From contig JAJVIQ010000013.1 in assembly GCA_022071965.1 (NCBI GenBank), positions 1 to 64,000 of the forward strand: a stretch of DNA of 64,000 bases, written 5' to 3'. Both the position numbers and the translations under genes were made by a program. Positions 28,779 to 37,973 of the stretch are shown one piece after another; within the stretch, counting starts at the first letter, position 1, and every line of letters begins with the position of its first letter. The DNA comes from Gammaproteobacteria bacterium. GTDB taxonomy: Bacteria > Pseudomonadota > Gammaproteobacteria > JAJPIJ01. The notes under the pieces were generated by a model that made no database searches, was not told the DNA's origin, and saw nothing but the letters and a program-made list of their open reading frames with translations.

Positions 28779-29797
28779 TCCGCCGCAATCCGGATCAACT
28801 GCTCGCCGGCCTGAAGGGCGGGCTCGCGCCGGTCTACCTGATCACCGGGGAGGAACCCCTGCAGCGCATGGAGTGTGCCGACGCCGTGCGCGCTGCCGCA
28901 CGTGCACAGGGCTTCGAGGATCGGATGGTTCTTGACTCCAGCACCGGCGTCGGCTGGGCAGCGCTGCGTTTCGAGGCCGACAGCCTGTCGCTGTTCGGAA
29001 GCAGGCGCATCATCGAGATCCGTCTGCAGGAGGCAAAGGTGGGAGCGGAAGGTGCCGAGGCGCTCCGGAGCTATTGCGCGAAACCGGCCACTGACACGCT
29101 GTTGCTGATCTCGGCGCCGAAGTTCGACGTCCGCGGCCAGGCCGCGGAGTGGTACAAGGCCGTCGATCGCGCCGGCGAGGTGGTGCAGGTGTGGCCGGTC
29201 AAGCCCGAGGAGATGCCGCGCTGGGTCGCGAAGCGGCTTCAGGCTCGTGGACTTGCGGCGACGCCCGAGGCGGTCCGGCTGCTCGCCGACCGGGTCGAGG
29301 GCAACCTGCTTGCCGCCGTGCAGGATATCGAGAAGCTCGCACTGATCTCGGGCTCCGGGCCCGTCGACGCGGACACCGTGCTCGCCGCGGTCGGGGACAG
29401 CGCGCGCTTCGATCTGTTCTCGCTCGCCGACACGGCGCTGAGCGGCGAGGCGGCGCGTTGCGTGCGGATCCTGAAGGGCCTCAGGGATGAAGGTGCCGAA
29501 CCGGTTTTGATATGCTGGGCCCTGACACGCGAGTTGCGTGCTGCGGGTCTGCTGTGCGCCGGCATGCGGCCCGAGCAGGGCATCCCGGGTTACCGCATGT
29601 TCGGCGATCGCGAGGGCACTTTGCGGGCGGCAGGCCAGCGATTGGGACTGAAGCCGCTGCGGCACCTGTTGCGCCGGGCCGCCCGCGTGGACCGCATCGT
29701 CAAGGGCGCCGCACCGGGGGATGCCTGGGGCGAACTGGTCTCGCTGTGCCTGGCCGCAGCCGGCAGGCCCGTGGGAGGATCGGCATGGATACGTTGA
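28775..29797 (+). CDS. holA: DNA polymerase III delta subunit
   Basis: 340-residue clamp-loader subunit that opens the beta sliding clamp. N-terminal AAA-like domain starts with [21 protein letters not shown]; conserved [14 protein letters not shown] and LTRELRA segments are present. The ATG overlaps the lptE stop by 4 bp, and the 3' end overlaps proA by 13 bp, so expression is tightly coupled. Confidence 0.95.
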   Translation: MIRRNPDQLLAGLKGGLAPVYLITGEEPLQRMECADAVRAAARAQGFEDRMVLDSSTGVGWAALRFEADSLSLFGSRRIIEIRLQEAKVGAEGAEALRSYCAKPATDTLLLISAPKFDVRGQAAEWYKAVDRAGEVVQVWPVKPEEMPRWVAKRLQARGLAATPEAVRLLADRVEGNLLAAVQDIEKLALISGSGPVDADTVLAAVGDSARFDLFSLADTALSGEAARCVRILKGLRDEGAEPVLICWALTRELRAAGLLCAGMRPEQGIPGYRMFGDREGTLRAAGQRLGLKPLRHLLRRAARVDRIVKGAAPGDAWGELVSLCLAAAGRPVGGSAWIR

Positions 29798-31044
29798 ACA
29801 TCAAGCACTACATGCAGGAACTCGGCCGCAACGCGCGTGGCGCCGCGCTGGCCATGGCACGCGCCGACACCGGTACCAAGAACCGGGCGCTGCTCGCGAT
29901 AGCGGAGCGGATCCTCGCCGCGCAGGACGCCATCCTGGGCGCCAATGCCGCCGACATGGAGGCCGGTGACGGACTCGACCCGGCCCTGAAGGATCGGCTC
30001 GAGCTCAACGCCAGGCGCGTGCAGGCGATGGCGGAGGGGCTGCGGCAGGTGGCGCAGTTGCCGGATCCGGTCGGGGAGATCAGCGATCTGCGCTTTCGCC
30101 CCTCCGGCATCCAGGTGGGCACGATGCGCGTGCCGCTGGGCGTCGTCGGCATCATCTACGAGTCCCGGCCGAACGTCACCCAGGAGGCCGCGGCGCTGTG
30201 CCTGAAGGCCGGCAACGCCGTCATCCTGCGCGGCGGCTCCGAGGCCATCCGTTCCAACAACGCGATCGCGCGCTGCATACACGAGGGCCTCGATGCGGCC
30301 GGCCTGCCGCCGGCCGCGGTGCAGGTCGTGCAGACCACCGATCGCGCCGCGGTCGGGGAACTGGTGACGATGAACGAGTACGTCGATCTCATCGTTCCGC
30401 GCGGCGGCAAGGGTCTCATCGAGCGCATCTCGCGCGAGGCGCGTATCCCGGTGCTGAAGCATCTCGACGGCATCTGCCACGTCTACATCGATGATCGTGC
30501 CGATCTGGAGATGGCCGTGAAGGTCGCGTTCAACGCCAAGTGCCAGCGCTACGGCACCTGCAACACCATGGAGACCCTGCTGGTGCATGAGCGTGTGGCG
30601 AAGCTCGTCTTCTCCGCGCTCATTCCGCTCTACGAGCGGGAAGGCGTCGAGATCCGCGGCTGCGAGAAGACCTGCGAGCTGGTGGCGACCGCGCGCCCGG
30701 CGACCGAGGAGGACTGGCATACCGAGTATCTCGCGCCGATCCTGTCGGTGCGCGTGGTCGGCGGCATCGACGAGGCCATGGACCATATCCGGCGCTACGG
30801 ATCGGCGCACACCGACAGCATCGTCACCGGCGACATCGTGCGCGCCCGCCGCTTCCTCGCCGAGGTCGACTCCAGCTCGGTGATGGTCAACGCCTCGACG
30901 CGGTTCGCCGACGGCTTCGAGTACGGCCTCGGCGCGGAGATAGGCATCAGCACCGACAAGTTCCACGCCCGCGGCCCCGTCGGTCTGGAAGGGCTGACCA
31001 CCAGGAAGTGGATCGTCCTGGGCGACGGCCACATCCGGGTTTGA
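29785..31044 (+). CDS. proA: Glutamate-5-semialdehyde dehydrogenase (gamma-glutamyl phosphate reductase)
   Basis: 419-residue NADPH-dependent enzyme reducing gamma-glutamyl phosphate to glutamate semialdehyde in proline synthesis. Catalytic Cys lies in [17 protein letters not shown]; the [18 protein letters not shown] and GGSEAIRSN segments are diagnostic. The ATG at 29785 has GGAGG and lies within holA. proB is not adjacent. nadD starts within its stop region (TTGA). Confidence 0.97.
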   Translation: MDTLNIKHYMQELGRNARGAALAMARADTGTKNRALLAIAERILAAQDAILGANAADMEAGDGLDPALKDRLELNARRVQAMAEGLRQVAQLPDPVGEISDLRFRPSGIQVGTMRVPLGVVGIIYESRPNVTQEAAALCLKAGNAVILRGGSEAIRSNNAIARCIHEGLDAAGLPPAAVQVVQTTDRAAVGELVTMNEYVDLIVPRGGKGLIERISREARIPVLKHLDGICHVYIDDRADLEMAVKVAFNAKCQRYGTCNTMETLLVHERVAKLVFSALIPLYEREGVEIRGCEKTCELVATARPATEEDWHTEYLAPILSVRVVGGIDEAMDHIRRYGSAHTDSIVTGDIVRARRFLAEVDSSSVMVNASTRFADGFEYGLGAEIGISTDKFHARGPVGLEGLTTRKWIVLGDGHIRV

Positions 31045-31682
31045 AGCCGGTCGGACTGCTCGGCGGTTCCTTCGACCCCGTCCACCACGGCCATCTGCGG
31101 CTGGCGATCGAGGTGATGGAGGGGCTCGACCTCGATCACGTGCGGCTGGTTCCGCTCAACCTGCCCAACGCGACCAAGCTGCCGCTCGCCACGGGTGAGC
31201 AGCGGCTGGCGATGCTGCGCGCGGCGGTCGCCGGCGAACCGCGGCTGGTGCCCGATGATCGCGAATTGCGGCGTGGCGGGATTTCGTATACGGTGGAAAC
31301 GTTGCAGTCGTTGCGCGAGGAGCTGCCCCATCAACCGCTATGCCTCATCCTCGGCATGGATGCCTACCGCCGCATAGGAACCTGGCACCAGTGGCAGCGA
31401 TTACTGACGCTGTCGCACATCGTGATCGCCGCGCGCCCCGGCGCCGGCGTCATCGACCCCGCCGACCTGCCGGCGGAGTTCGCAGGCGCGGACACCGCCG
31501 ATCCTGACATGCTGCGCAGGCAACCGTGCGGCAGCGTCTGCCGGCAGACCATCCAGCAGCTAGAGATCTCCTCCACGCAGATCCGCGAGCGATTGCGTCA
31601 CGGCCTGAGCGTGCGTTATCTCCTGCCGGATGCCGTATGCGATTTCATCCACCGCCATCATCTGTATTCGAAACCGGCATGA
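31041..31682 (+). CDS. nadD: Nicotinate-nucleotide adenylyltransferase
   Basis: 213-residue enzyme forming deamido-NAD from nicotinate mononucleotide and ATP. Nucleotidyltransferase motif [15 protein letters not shown] at the N-terminus and the [10 protein letters not shown] motif near the C-terminus are intact. I chose TTG at 31041, which overlaps the proA stop by 4 bp and gives the canonical [11 protein letters not shown] start; a GTG at 31008 is a possible alternative. rsfS overlaps its stop (ATGA). Confidence 0.92.
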   Translation: MKPVGLLGGSFDPVHHGHLRLAIEVMEGLDLDHVRLVPLNLPNATKLPLATGEQRLAMLRAAVAGEPRLVPDDRELRRGGISYTVETLQSLREELPHQPLCLILGMDAYRRIGTWHQWQRLLTLSHIVIAARPGAGVIDPADLPAEFAGADTADPDMLRRQPCGSVCRQTIQQLEISSTQIRERLRHGLSVRYLLPDAVCDFIHRHHLYSKPA

Positions 31683-32035
31683 CATCGACGCCTAAAGAGA
31701 TCGCTGACGCCATGGTCACCGCGCTGGAGGACCTGAAGGCCGACAACATACAGGTGCTGGACGTGCGCGAACTCACCTCCATGTGCGATTACATGATCAT
31801 CGGCAGCGGCCGTTCCAACCGGCAGGTGCGCGCCATCGCCGACCGGGCGATCGAAGAGGCGCAGAGGCGCGGGATCAAGCCGCTCGGCACCGAGGGATAC
31901 GAGGGGGGCGAGTGGGTGCTGGTCGACCTGGGCGACGTGGTGGTGCACTGCATGCATCCGCTTACCCGCGCCTTCTATCAGCTCGAGAAGCTCTGGGGCG
32001 ACCCGGAGTTCGCGCGCCAGTCCACGGCCGTGTGA
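31679..32035 (+). CDS. rsfS: Ribosome silencing factor RsfS
   Basis: 118-residue protein that binds large-subunit protein L14 and blocks subunit joining in starvation. Conserved blocks KADNIQVLDVRELTSMCDYMIIGSG, EGYEGGEWVLVDLGDVVVH and REP-like FYQLEKLWGD are all seen. ATG overlaps the nadD stop by 4 bp. nadD-rsfS-rlmH order is widely conserved. Confidence 0.96.
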   Translation: MTSTPKEIADAMVTALEDLKADNIQVLDVRELTSMCDYMIIGSGRSNRQVRAIADRAIEEAQRRGIKPLGTEGYEGGEWVLVDLGDVVVHCMHPLTRAFYQLEKLWGDPEFARQSTAV

Positions 32036-32060
32036 TCGCACGGGTTCGTCTCCCCGGCCC

Positions 32061-32531
32061 GTGCGCGTAGTGCTCGCCGCGGTGGCGAAAAGACCGCCGG
32101 ATTGGATACGGGAGGGGTTCCGCGAGTACGCCAGGCGGCTGCCCCCGCAGCTGTCGCTCACTCTCAGCGAGATCGCGCCGTTCGCGCGCGACGGCAGCCA
32201 GAGCGCGGAGGCGGCCCGGCGCAGGGAGGCCGAACGCCTGCGCGCCGCCGTTCCGGAGGGCGCGAGCCTGATTGCCCTGGACGAGCACGGCCGCCAGTGG
32301 AGCACGGCAGAGCTGGTGACCCGGCTCGAGCGCTGGATGCAGGAAGGCCGTGATCTGGCCATGCTCGTCGGCGGCGCGGATGGCCTGGACCCTTCGATCA
32401 TCGAAGACGCCGACCACGTCTGGTCGCTGTCGAGACTGACCCTGCCGCATGCACTCGTGCCGGTCGTCCTCGCCGAGCAGCTGTACCGGGCCTGGAGCCT
32501 CCTCAACCGTCATCCGTACCACCGCGCCTGA
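32061..32531 (+). CDS. rlmH: 23S rRNA pseudouridine-1915 N3-methyltransferase RlmH
   Basis: 156-residue SPOUT methyltransferase that modifies helix 69 of 23S rRNA on assembled ribosomes. SAM-binding knot motifs: LIALDEHGRQWSTAE, MLVGGADGLD and LTLPHALVPVVLAEQLYRA, ending with NRHPYHR. Starts with GTG 25 bases after rsfS. The usual length is 155. Confidence 0.96.
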   Translation: MRVVLAAVAKRPPDWIREGFREYARRLPPQLSLTLSEIAPFARDGSQSAEAARRREAERLRAAVPEGASLIALDEHGRQWSTAELVTRLERWMQEGRDLAMLVGGADGLDPSIIEDADHVWSLSRLTLPHALVPVVLAEQLYRAWSLLNRHPYHRA

Positions 32532-32539
32532 GGGTTGCG

Positions 32540-33130
32540 ATGAGCGGGCGTGCCCCCTGCATCTACCTCGCCTCGCGGTCTCCGCGCCGCCGTGAACTGC
32601 TCGCGCAGATCGGCGTGGACCCCGCCCTGCTGGACGTCGAGGTCGACGAGAGCTGGGACGGCGAGGAGCCGCCCCGCGTGCACGTCATGCGACTGGCCCT
32701 GGAGAAGGCGCGGCGCGGGTGGGCCCAGGCGGCGACATCACGGCCTCTGCCGGTGCTGGCGGCCGACACGGCCGTCGTGCTCGACGACGCGATCCTCGGC
32801 AAGGCCGAGCAGCTCCACGAGGCGGCCGCCATGCTGAAGCGGCTTTCCGGCCGCAGTCACTGGGTGTTCTCGGGTGTGGCCCTCATCGACCTGCGTGGCG
32901 AGGAACGGTCGGTCGTGAACATGAGCCGCGTGGTGTTCCGGGCCCTCTCGGCGGAGGAGATCCGCGTATATTGCGACACCGGAGAGCCGCTCGGGAAGGC
33001 CGGTGGCTATGCCATACAGGGCCGTGCCGCCGCCTTCATCGAGCGCCTCGAGGGCAGCTACTCGGGCGTGATGGGATTACCGCTCTGCGAGACCGCGGCG
33101 CTGCTGCGCGCCGCGGCGGTGCCGATCTGA
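32540..33130 (+). CDS. Maf family nucleoside triphosphate pyrophosphatase (YhdE-like)
   Basis: 196-residue house-cleaning enzyme expected to hydrolyse dTTP/UTP or modified nucleotides. Hallmarks: YLASRSPRRRELLAQIGV, the catalytic LAADTAVVLDD and GKAGGYAIQGRAAAFIERLEGSYSGVMGLPL. The last block is typical of the YhdE subgroup. It lies 8 bp after rlmH and ends the operon; rng, a frequent partner, is absent here. Confidence 0.93.
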   Translation: MSGRAPCIYLASRSPRRRELLAQIGVDPALLDVEVDESWDGEEPPRVHVMRLALEKARRGWAQAATSRPLPVLAADTAVVLDDAILGKAEQLHEAAAMLKRLSGRSHWVFSGVALIDLRGEERSVVNMSRVVFRALSAEEIRVYCDTGEPLGKAGGYAIQGRAAAFIERLEGSYSGVMGLPLCETAALLRAAAVPI

Positions 33131-33217
33131 GAACACCTGACCCAGCGAGGCGCGCAGCCGGCGGGCACGTTCCCGAGACGCCCGCCAGGTTCGGACCCGT
33201 ACCGCCCGGAGCCGCTG

Positions 33218-33763
33218 TCAGAAGCGCGGGCGGGGCGAGGCGGTGTCGTAGCGCTTCAGGGAATCCTTGATCTCCTTGCGTGCGGCGGCGGCCGATCTCC
33301 AGCCCCTGACCTTGACCCACTTGCCCTTCTCGAGGTCCTTGTAGTGCTGGAAAAAGTGCGTGATCCGCTCGATGAGGCCGGGCGAGAGGTCGGTCGGCCT
33401 GCTGATGTGCGCGTACTTCCGATAGACCTTGTCGATGGGGACGGCGAGTATCTTGGCATCGATGCCGGATTCATCCTCCATCTCGAGCATGCCGACGGGC
33501 CGGCATACCACGGCCGACCCCGCGATCAGCGGCACCGGGGTCGGCACGAGGACGTCAACCGGGTCGCCGTCGCCGGCCAGGGTGTGCGGCACGTAGCCAT
33601 AATTGCAGGGATACACCATGGAGACTTCGAGGAAACGGTCGACGAAGATCGCGCCGGTCTCCTTGTCGACCTCGTACTTCACCGGCTCCCCGCGCATGGG
33701 GATCTCGACGATGACGTTGACCTCGTCCGGGGCCTTGCTGCCTGGTCCTACGTTGTTGATCAC
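33218..33763 (-). CDS. ppa: Inorganic pyrophosphatase (family I)
   Basis: 181-residue soluble pyrophosphatase. Active-site blocks: [20 protein letters not shown], the signature DGDPVDVLV with its Mg-binding Asp residues, and KVYRKYAHI. Starts at GTG 33763 after AAGGAAGCCAT; the nearby ATG is out of frame. The C-terminus ([16 protein letters not shown]) is as in other proteobacteria. Convergent with maf across 87 bp that holds a 7-bp GC hairpin (33160-33186) without a T-run. Confidence 0.96.
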   Translation of the reverse strand: MINNVGPGSKAPDEVNVIVEIPMRGEPVKYEVDKETGAIFVDRFLEVSMVYPCNYGYVPHTLAGDGDPVDVLVPTPVPLIAGSAVVCRPVGMLEMEDESGIDAKILAVPIDKVYRKYAHISRPTDLSPGLIERITHFFQHYKDLEKGKWVKVRGWRSAAAARKEIKDSLKRYDTASPRPRF

Positions 33764-33906
33764 ATGGCTTCCTTCGGTTGCAGGTTGCGTGTAGTCGGTA
33801 CCCGGCCGGTCGGTGTGCGGCCGCGCGGCGTCAGGGCCATTATCGCGGGCTTGTCGCAGTGCACAAGAGCCCCGGGCTTCATGCCGCCCTGCGGCCGCCG
33901 GCCGAT

Positions 33907-34218
33907 TCAGCCGAAGTGGCAAACGTAATCGAGGGTTTCCAGGGTCTCGATATCGAAGCTGCTGTTGCCGGGGACGCTGAAGGACTGGCCCCCCTCGTAG
34001 GTTGTCCATCCCGACTCGCCGGCGCGCCGGATCCGGCACCGCCCGGCCACCAGCTCCATGATCTCCGGCGCACCGGTATTGAAGGTGAGGCTGCTCGGAA
34101 AGATGACGCCGACGGTCTTGCGCGTCCCGTCCGGGGCCAGCACGGTATGGCTCACGCACTTGCCGTCGAAGTAGATGTTCGACTTCTTCAACAGGCTTAC
34201 GTTATCGAGTTGCGGCAC
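33907..34218 (-). CDS. ppnP: Pyrimidine/purine nucleoside phosphorylase PpnP
   Basis: 103-residue single-cupin protein. Conserved blocks: [36 protein letters not shown] and [23 protein letters not shown]. coli PpnP phosphorolyses several nucleosides to bases and ribose-1-phosphate. The GTG at 34218 follows GAGG and matches the family N-terminus; a 25-codon extension upstream is unlikely. Same strand as ppa, 143 bp upstream of it. Confidence 0.92.
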   Translation of the reverse strand: MPQLDNVSLLKKSNIYFDGKCVSHTVLAPDGTRKTVGVIFPSSLTFNTGAPEIMELVAGRCRIRRAGESGWTTYEGGQSFSVPGNSSFDIETLETLDYVCHFG

Positions 34219-34252
34219 GTTGCGTTCCTCGGACGGCGTGACAACGCTGCAA

Positions 34253-34261
34253 ATGCTACCA
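34253..34261 (-). promoter_or_regulatory. Candidate extended -10 promoter of ppnP
   Basis: Minus-strand TGGTAGCAT (TG extension plus TAGCAT at 34253-34258), about 35 bases upstream of the ppnP GTG. No consensus -35 is seen, as expected for an extended -10 promoter. Confidence 0.4.
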
Positions 34262-34287
34262 GAATGCCGGCACCAGTCCGAATCGCG

Positions 34288-34317
34288 TTGCACCGTTGGC
34301 CGTGGTTAAGGTCAAAT
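34288..34317 (+). promoter_or_regulatory. Candidate promoter of the kdsD-lpt operon
   Basis: -35 TTGCAC (34288-34293), 18-bp spacer, -10 TCAAAT (34312-34317), 31 bp upstream of the kdsD start, in the divergent region with ppnP. Confidence 0.4.
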
Positions 34318-34347
34318 AGCGGACCATGTCCCTGATGCTCCGCGCAC

Positions 34348-35358
34348 ATGTCCTCGCCTGACCACGCCCGGCTAACTCCCGATCCGGGTACCGATGCCGG
34401 CCTGGTCGCCCTCGGTCGCGCCGTCATCGAGACCGAGGCGGCGGCCGTCACCGCGCTGGCGAGCCGGGTGGACGGGAATTTCGTCGCCGCGGCACGTCAC
34501 ATGCTCGCCTGCGAGGGGCGCATCGTGGTGCTCGGCATGGGCAAGTCGGGGCATATCGGCGGCAAGATCGCGGCTACGCTGGCGAGCACCGGCACGCCGG
34601 CGTTTTTCGTGCATCCCGGCGAGGCGAGCCATGGCGACATGGGGATGATCACCTCCAGGGACGTCGTACTCGCGCTGTCGAACTCCGGCGAGACCAACGA
34701 GCTGGTCATCCTGTTGCCGCTCATCAAGCGCCTGGGCGCTCCCCTCATCGCGCTGACCGGCAGGCCCGACTCGGCGATCGGCAAGGCGGCCACGGTGGTC
34801 ATCGACGTGAGCGTCGAACAGGAGGCGTGTCCGCTGCGCCTCGCGCCGACCTCCAGCACGACGGCGGCGCTTGCGATGGGGGACGCGCTGGCGATCGCGC
34901 TGCTCGACGCGCGCGGATTCACCGCGGACGATTTCGCGTTCGCGCATCCCGGGGGAACTCTGGGCAGGCGCCTGCTGCTGAAGGTCGGCGACCTCATTCA
35001 CACGGGTGACGAACTGCCTCGGGTGGGAGAAGACACGCTGTTGCGCGACGCACTGGTGGAGATGACGCGCAAGGGTTTCGGCATGACTTCCGTCATCGAT
35101 GCCGGCGGCAAGATTGCGGGGGTTTTCACCGACGGTGACCTGCGCCGCGCGCTGGATCGCTCGATCGACGTTCATGGCGCGCGCATGCGCGAGGTGATGA
35201 CCAGGCAGTTCAAGTCGATAGGCGCCGAGATGCTTGCCGCCGAGGCGCTGGCGCTGATGCAGAAATACAAGATCAGCGCACTGCTGGTGGTCGACGAATC
35301 AAGGGAATTGCAGGGTCTGCTGCACATGCAGGACCTGCTGCGCGCGGGCGTGGTCTGA
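34348..35358 (+). CDS. kdsD: D-arabinose-5-phosphate isomerase KdsD
   Basis: 336-residue aldose-ketose isomerase making arabinose-5-phosphate from ribulose-5-phosphate for Kdo. SIS domain (about residues 45-185) with GMGKSGHIGGKIAATLASTGTP, SNSGETNEL and LAPTSSTTAALAMGDALA, then two CBS domains (about 210-336). It precedes kdsC and the lpt genes as in most gammaproteobacteria. Confidence 0.96.
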   Translation: MSSPDHARLTPDPGTDAGLVALGRAVIETEAAAVTALASRVDGNFVAAARHMLACEGRIVVLGMGKSGHIGGKIAATLASTGTPAFFVHPGEASHGDMGMITSRDVVLALSNSGETNELVILLPLIKRLGAPLIALTGRPDSAIGKAATVVIDVSVEQEACPLRLAPTSSTTAALAMGDALAIALLDARGFTADDFAFAHPGGTLGRRLLLKVGDLIHTGDELPRVGEDTLLRDALVEMTRKGFGMTSVIDAGGKIAGVFTDGDLRRALDRSIDVHGARMREVMTRQFKSIGAEMLAAEALALMQKYKISALLVVDESRELQGLLHMQDLLRAGVV

Positions 35359-35371
35359 CGGTAGCGGGAAG

Positions 35372-35902
35372 ATGATGGAGGAGATACGCGCGCGCGCCGC
35401 CAAGGTGCGCCTGGTCTGCTTCGACGTCGATGGGACGCTGACGGACGGCCGCCTCATCCTCGGCGAGCGCGGCGAGGAGTACAAGGTCTTTCACTCTCGC
35501 GACGGACAGGGACTGGTGATGTTGCGGGAGGCGGGTCTGCATGTAGCGGTCATCACGGGGCGATCCTCGCCGATTGTCGCCGAGCGCATGGCCACGCTGG
35601 GGATACGGTCCGTCTTCCAGGGGACGAAGGCGAAACTGCCGGTATTCGAGGAGCTGCTTCGCGAGCTCGATCTCACTCACGAGCAGGCGGCCTTCGTCGG
35701 TGACGACCTGCCCGATCTTTCGGCGATGGTGAAATCCGGACTTGCGGTCGCCGTTGCCGACGCGCACCCCGAGATAAGGCGCCACGCGCATTGGACGACC
35801 GAGCTGGCGGGCGGCCGGGGTGCGGCGCGCGAGGTCAGCGATCTCATCCTCGATGCGCAGGGACTGCTCGCGGCGCAGCATGCGCGCTATCGCGTCGAGT
35901 AG
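35372..35902 (+). CDS. kdsC: 3-deoxy-D-manno-octulosonate-8-phosphatase KdsC
   Basis: 176-residue HAD-superfamily phosphatase releasing Kdo from Kdo-8-phosphate. HAD motif I CFDVDGTLTDGRL, motif II VITGRSS, and motif IV VGDDLPDLSAM are intact, with no large cap domain, as in the tetrameric KdsC type. Located 13 bp after kdsD; lptC begins 8 bp after it. Confidence 0.95.
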   Translation: MMEEIRARAAKVRLVCFDVDGTLTDGRLILGERGEEYKVFHSRDGQGLVMLREAGLHVAVITGRSSPIVAERMATLGIRSVFQGTKAKLPVFEELLRELDLTHEQAAFVGDDLPDLSAMVKSGLAVAVADAHPEIRRHAHWTTELAGGRGAAREVSDLILDAQGLLAAQHARYRVE

Positions 35903-35910
35903 CCGCTCGC

Positions 35911-36483
35911 GTGCTGAATCATCGAGCTCTCCTGCTGGTTGCCGTCGTGCTCGCGGCAGCCACGGCGTGGTGGCTGAGCGAAATTGGCAGCGGGGATCGC
36001 GCCACGCGCGCCTTGCGGGCGCATGAGCCGGATTACTACATGGAGAATTTCACCCAGTCGCGTATGAACGAGGACGGGAAGCTGCATCACCGCCTCACGG
36101 CGGACATGATGCTGCATTACCCGGACGACGACAGCACCGAGTTGGTCAAGCCGGTGCTCGAAGTCTACAATGAGGGGCCTCTGCCATGGCACGTGCGCGC
36201 GGAGAAGGGCTGGATCAGCGCGAACAACGATGTCGTGCTGTTGACCGGCGAAGTGCACATATGGCGCGACGACGAAAACGGCGTGCGCGAACTGGACGTG
36301 CTCACCCGTGATCTGCGCGTGGTGCCGAAGGATCGCTACGCGGAGACAGACAAGGCCGCCCGCATACACAGCCCCGGGGCGTTGTACAACGCCGTCGGAA
36401 TGCGCGCCATTTTCAAGGAAAACCGTCTCGAGCTGTTGAGCCGCGTGAAGGGCCGGCATGAATCCGCGAAAGAGAATTCTTGA
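35911..36483 (+). CDS. lptC: LPS export protein LptC
   Basis: 190-residue bitopic inner-membrane protein passing LPS from LptBFG to LptA. A single N-terminal helix (residues 5-22, RALLLVAVVLAAATAWWL) precedes the periplasmic beta-jellyroll with YYMENFTQSRMNEDGKLHHRL and VRAEKGWIS. Starts with GTG at 35911. Its 3' end overlaps lptA by 26 bp. Confidence 0.93.
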   Translation: MLNHRALLLVAVVLAAATAWWLSEIGSGDRATRALRAHEPDYYMENFTQSRMNEDGKLHHRLTADMMLHYPDDDSTELVKPVLEVYNEGPLPWHVRAEKGWISANNDVVLLTGEVHIWRDDENGVRELDVLTRDLRVVPKDRYAETDKAARIHSPGALYNAVGMRAIFKENRLELLSRVKGRHESAKENS

Positions 36484-37015
36484 AGCCCTGTTGTTCGCAG
36501 CCGCATGCGGCGCGAGTGGCGCCGGCATGGCGCTCGCCACCGACAAGGATCAACCCATCGAGATCGAGGCGGACTACGCCGAGCTGCGCAAGAATGAGCG
36601 CCAGACCATCTACAAGGGCAACGTCATCGTCACGCAGGGCAGCATACGCATGTGGGGCGACGTGCTCACCGTCCATTACGACGAGAACGACGAGCTCGAG
36701 GACGCCGTCCTCGTGGGCAAGCCGGCGCATTTCAAGCAGCGGCCGGACGGCGAGGGCGAGGACTTCGAGGGCGAGGCGTTGCGCATGGAGTACCGCGCCC
36801 AGGACGAGCGCCTGCATCTCATCGACGACGCGAAGCTCGTGCAGGGCAAGTCCTCGTTCAGCGGGCCGCTCATCGTCTACGACACCAAGAACAGCATCCT
36901 CACCGGCCAGGGCCGCCCCAAGACGGCGACCGAGGGCGCCAAAGGCGGCGAGAAGCCCGCCGGCGGCCGCGTGCGCATGATCATCCCGCCGAAGGAAGAG
37001 AAGGCCACGCCCTGA
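36458..37015 (+). CDS. lptA: LPS transport periplasmic protein LptA
   Basis: 185-residue periplasmic bridge protein. Signal peptide about 27 residues ending MALA before TDKDQP; OstA/LptA domain with PIEIEADYAELRKNERQTIYKGNV and repeated strands with DENDELEDAVLVGKPAHF. The C-terminal tail from about residue 150 is Gly/Lys/Pro-rich and probably disordered. Starts inside lptC. Confidence 0.94.
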   Translation: MNPRKRILEALLFAAACGASGAGMALATDKDQPIEIEADYAELRKNERQTIYKGNVIVTQGSIRMWGDVLTVHYDENDELEDAVLVGKPAHFKQRPDGEGEDFEGEALRMEYRAQDERLHLIDDAKLVQGKSSFSGPLIVYDTKNSILTGQGRPKTATEGAKGGEKPAGGRVRMIIPPKEEKATP

Positions 37016-37104
37016 GTATCGTCCGTCATGGCTAATCGTCTCCCGCAGTCGATCGGTCGCCGCGATGCGGCACCGTCTCGCGGCCTGCCCGCCGCGTCGT
37101 GCCG

Positions 37105-37830
37105 ATGAGCGAGCTCACCGCCCATAACCTGTCCAAGCGCTACAAGCAACGCGAGGTGGTCAAGGACGTCAGCCTGACCGTGAAGAGCGGCGAGGTGATC
37201 GGCCTGCTCGGCCCCAACGGTGCGGGAAAGACCACGAGCTTCCACATGATCGTGGGCCTCATTCCGTGCGACAACGGCCAGATCCTGGCCGATGGCAACG
37301 ACATCACGCACCGTCCCATGGACGAGCGGGCGCGCATGGGCCTGGGATACCTGCCGCAGGAGGCGTCGGTCTTCCGCAAGCTGTCCGTGGAGGACAACGT
37401 TCGCGCCGTGCTCGAGGTGCTGCCCCACCTGAATGCCAAGCAGCAGGCACGGCGGCTGGACAATCTGCTGCGCGAGTTCCATCTCGACCACCTGCGCGGC
37501 AGCATGGGTGTCAGCCTCTCCGGCGGGGAGCGCCGCCGCCTGGAGATCGCGCGGGCGCTGGCGACCGAGCCGCGCTTCATCCTGCTCGATGAGCCCTTCG
37601 CCGGCGTCGACCCGATCTCGGTCATCGACATCCAGAAGATCATCCAGCATCTCTGCAACATCGGCATCGGGGTCCTGGTCACCGACCATAACGTGCGCGA
37701 GACTCTCGGCATCTGCAATCGCGCCTACATCGTCAGCGAAGGGCGGATAATCGCCGAGGGAGACCCGGACACCATACTCGCGGACGACCACGTCCGGGAT
37801 GTCTATCTCGGGGCGGAATTCAAGCTCTGA
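37105..37830 (+). CDS. lptB: LPS export ABC transporter ATPase LptB
   Basis: 241-residue ATPase powering LPS extraction with LptFG (not in the window). Walker [11 protein letters not shown]-loop [17 protein letters not shown], signature LSGGERRR, Walker [13 protein letters not shown], switch His in VTDHNVRE. The ATG at 37105 ([14 protein letters not shown]) is preferred to GTG at 37099. An 89-bp gap separates it from lptA. Confidence 0.97.
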   Translation: MSELTAHNLSKRYKQREVVKDVSLTVKSGEVIGLLGPNGAGKTTSFHMIVGLIPCDNGQILADGNDITHRPMDERARMGLGYLPQEASVFRKLSVEDNVRAVLEVLPHLNAKQQARRLDNLLREFHLDHLRGSMGVSLSGGERRRLEIARALATEPRFILLDEPFAGVDPISVIDIQKIIQHLCNIGIGVLVTDHNVRETLGICNRAYIVSEGRIIAEGDPDTILADDHVRDVYLGAEFKL

Positions 37831-37973
37831 GCGGGGCTCCGCGACGGGAACGTGAGGCGGGTCATGTCGAGGCATGCACGCAGCGTGCCGTTTTGCGATT
37901 TTGGGTTAAACTACACAAAGAAGGCGGCGGCGAGCCGCCCGGTTTCCGCCCTGCGTGAGCAGATGTCTACCCG

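Noticed and set aside
33160-33186. GGCGGGC/GCCCGCC hairpin between maf and ppa as a terminator
   Set aside because: Stem is 7 bp with a 13-nt loop and no T-run on either strand; frequent by chance in GC-rich DNA.
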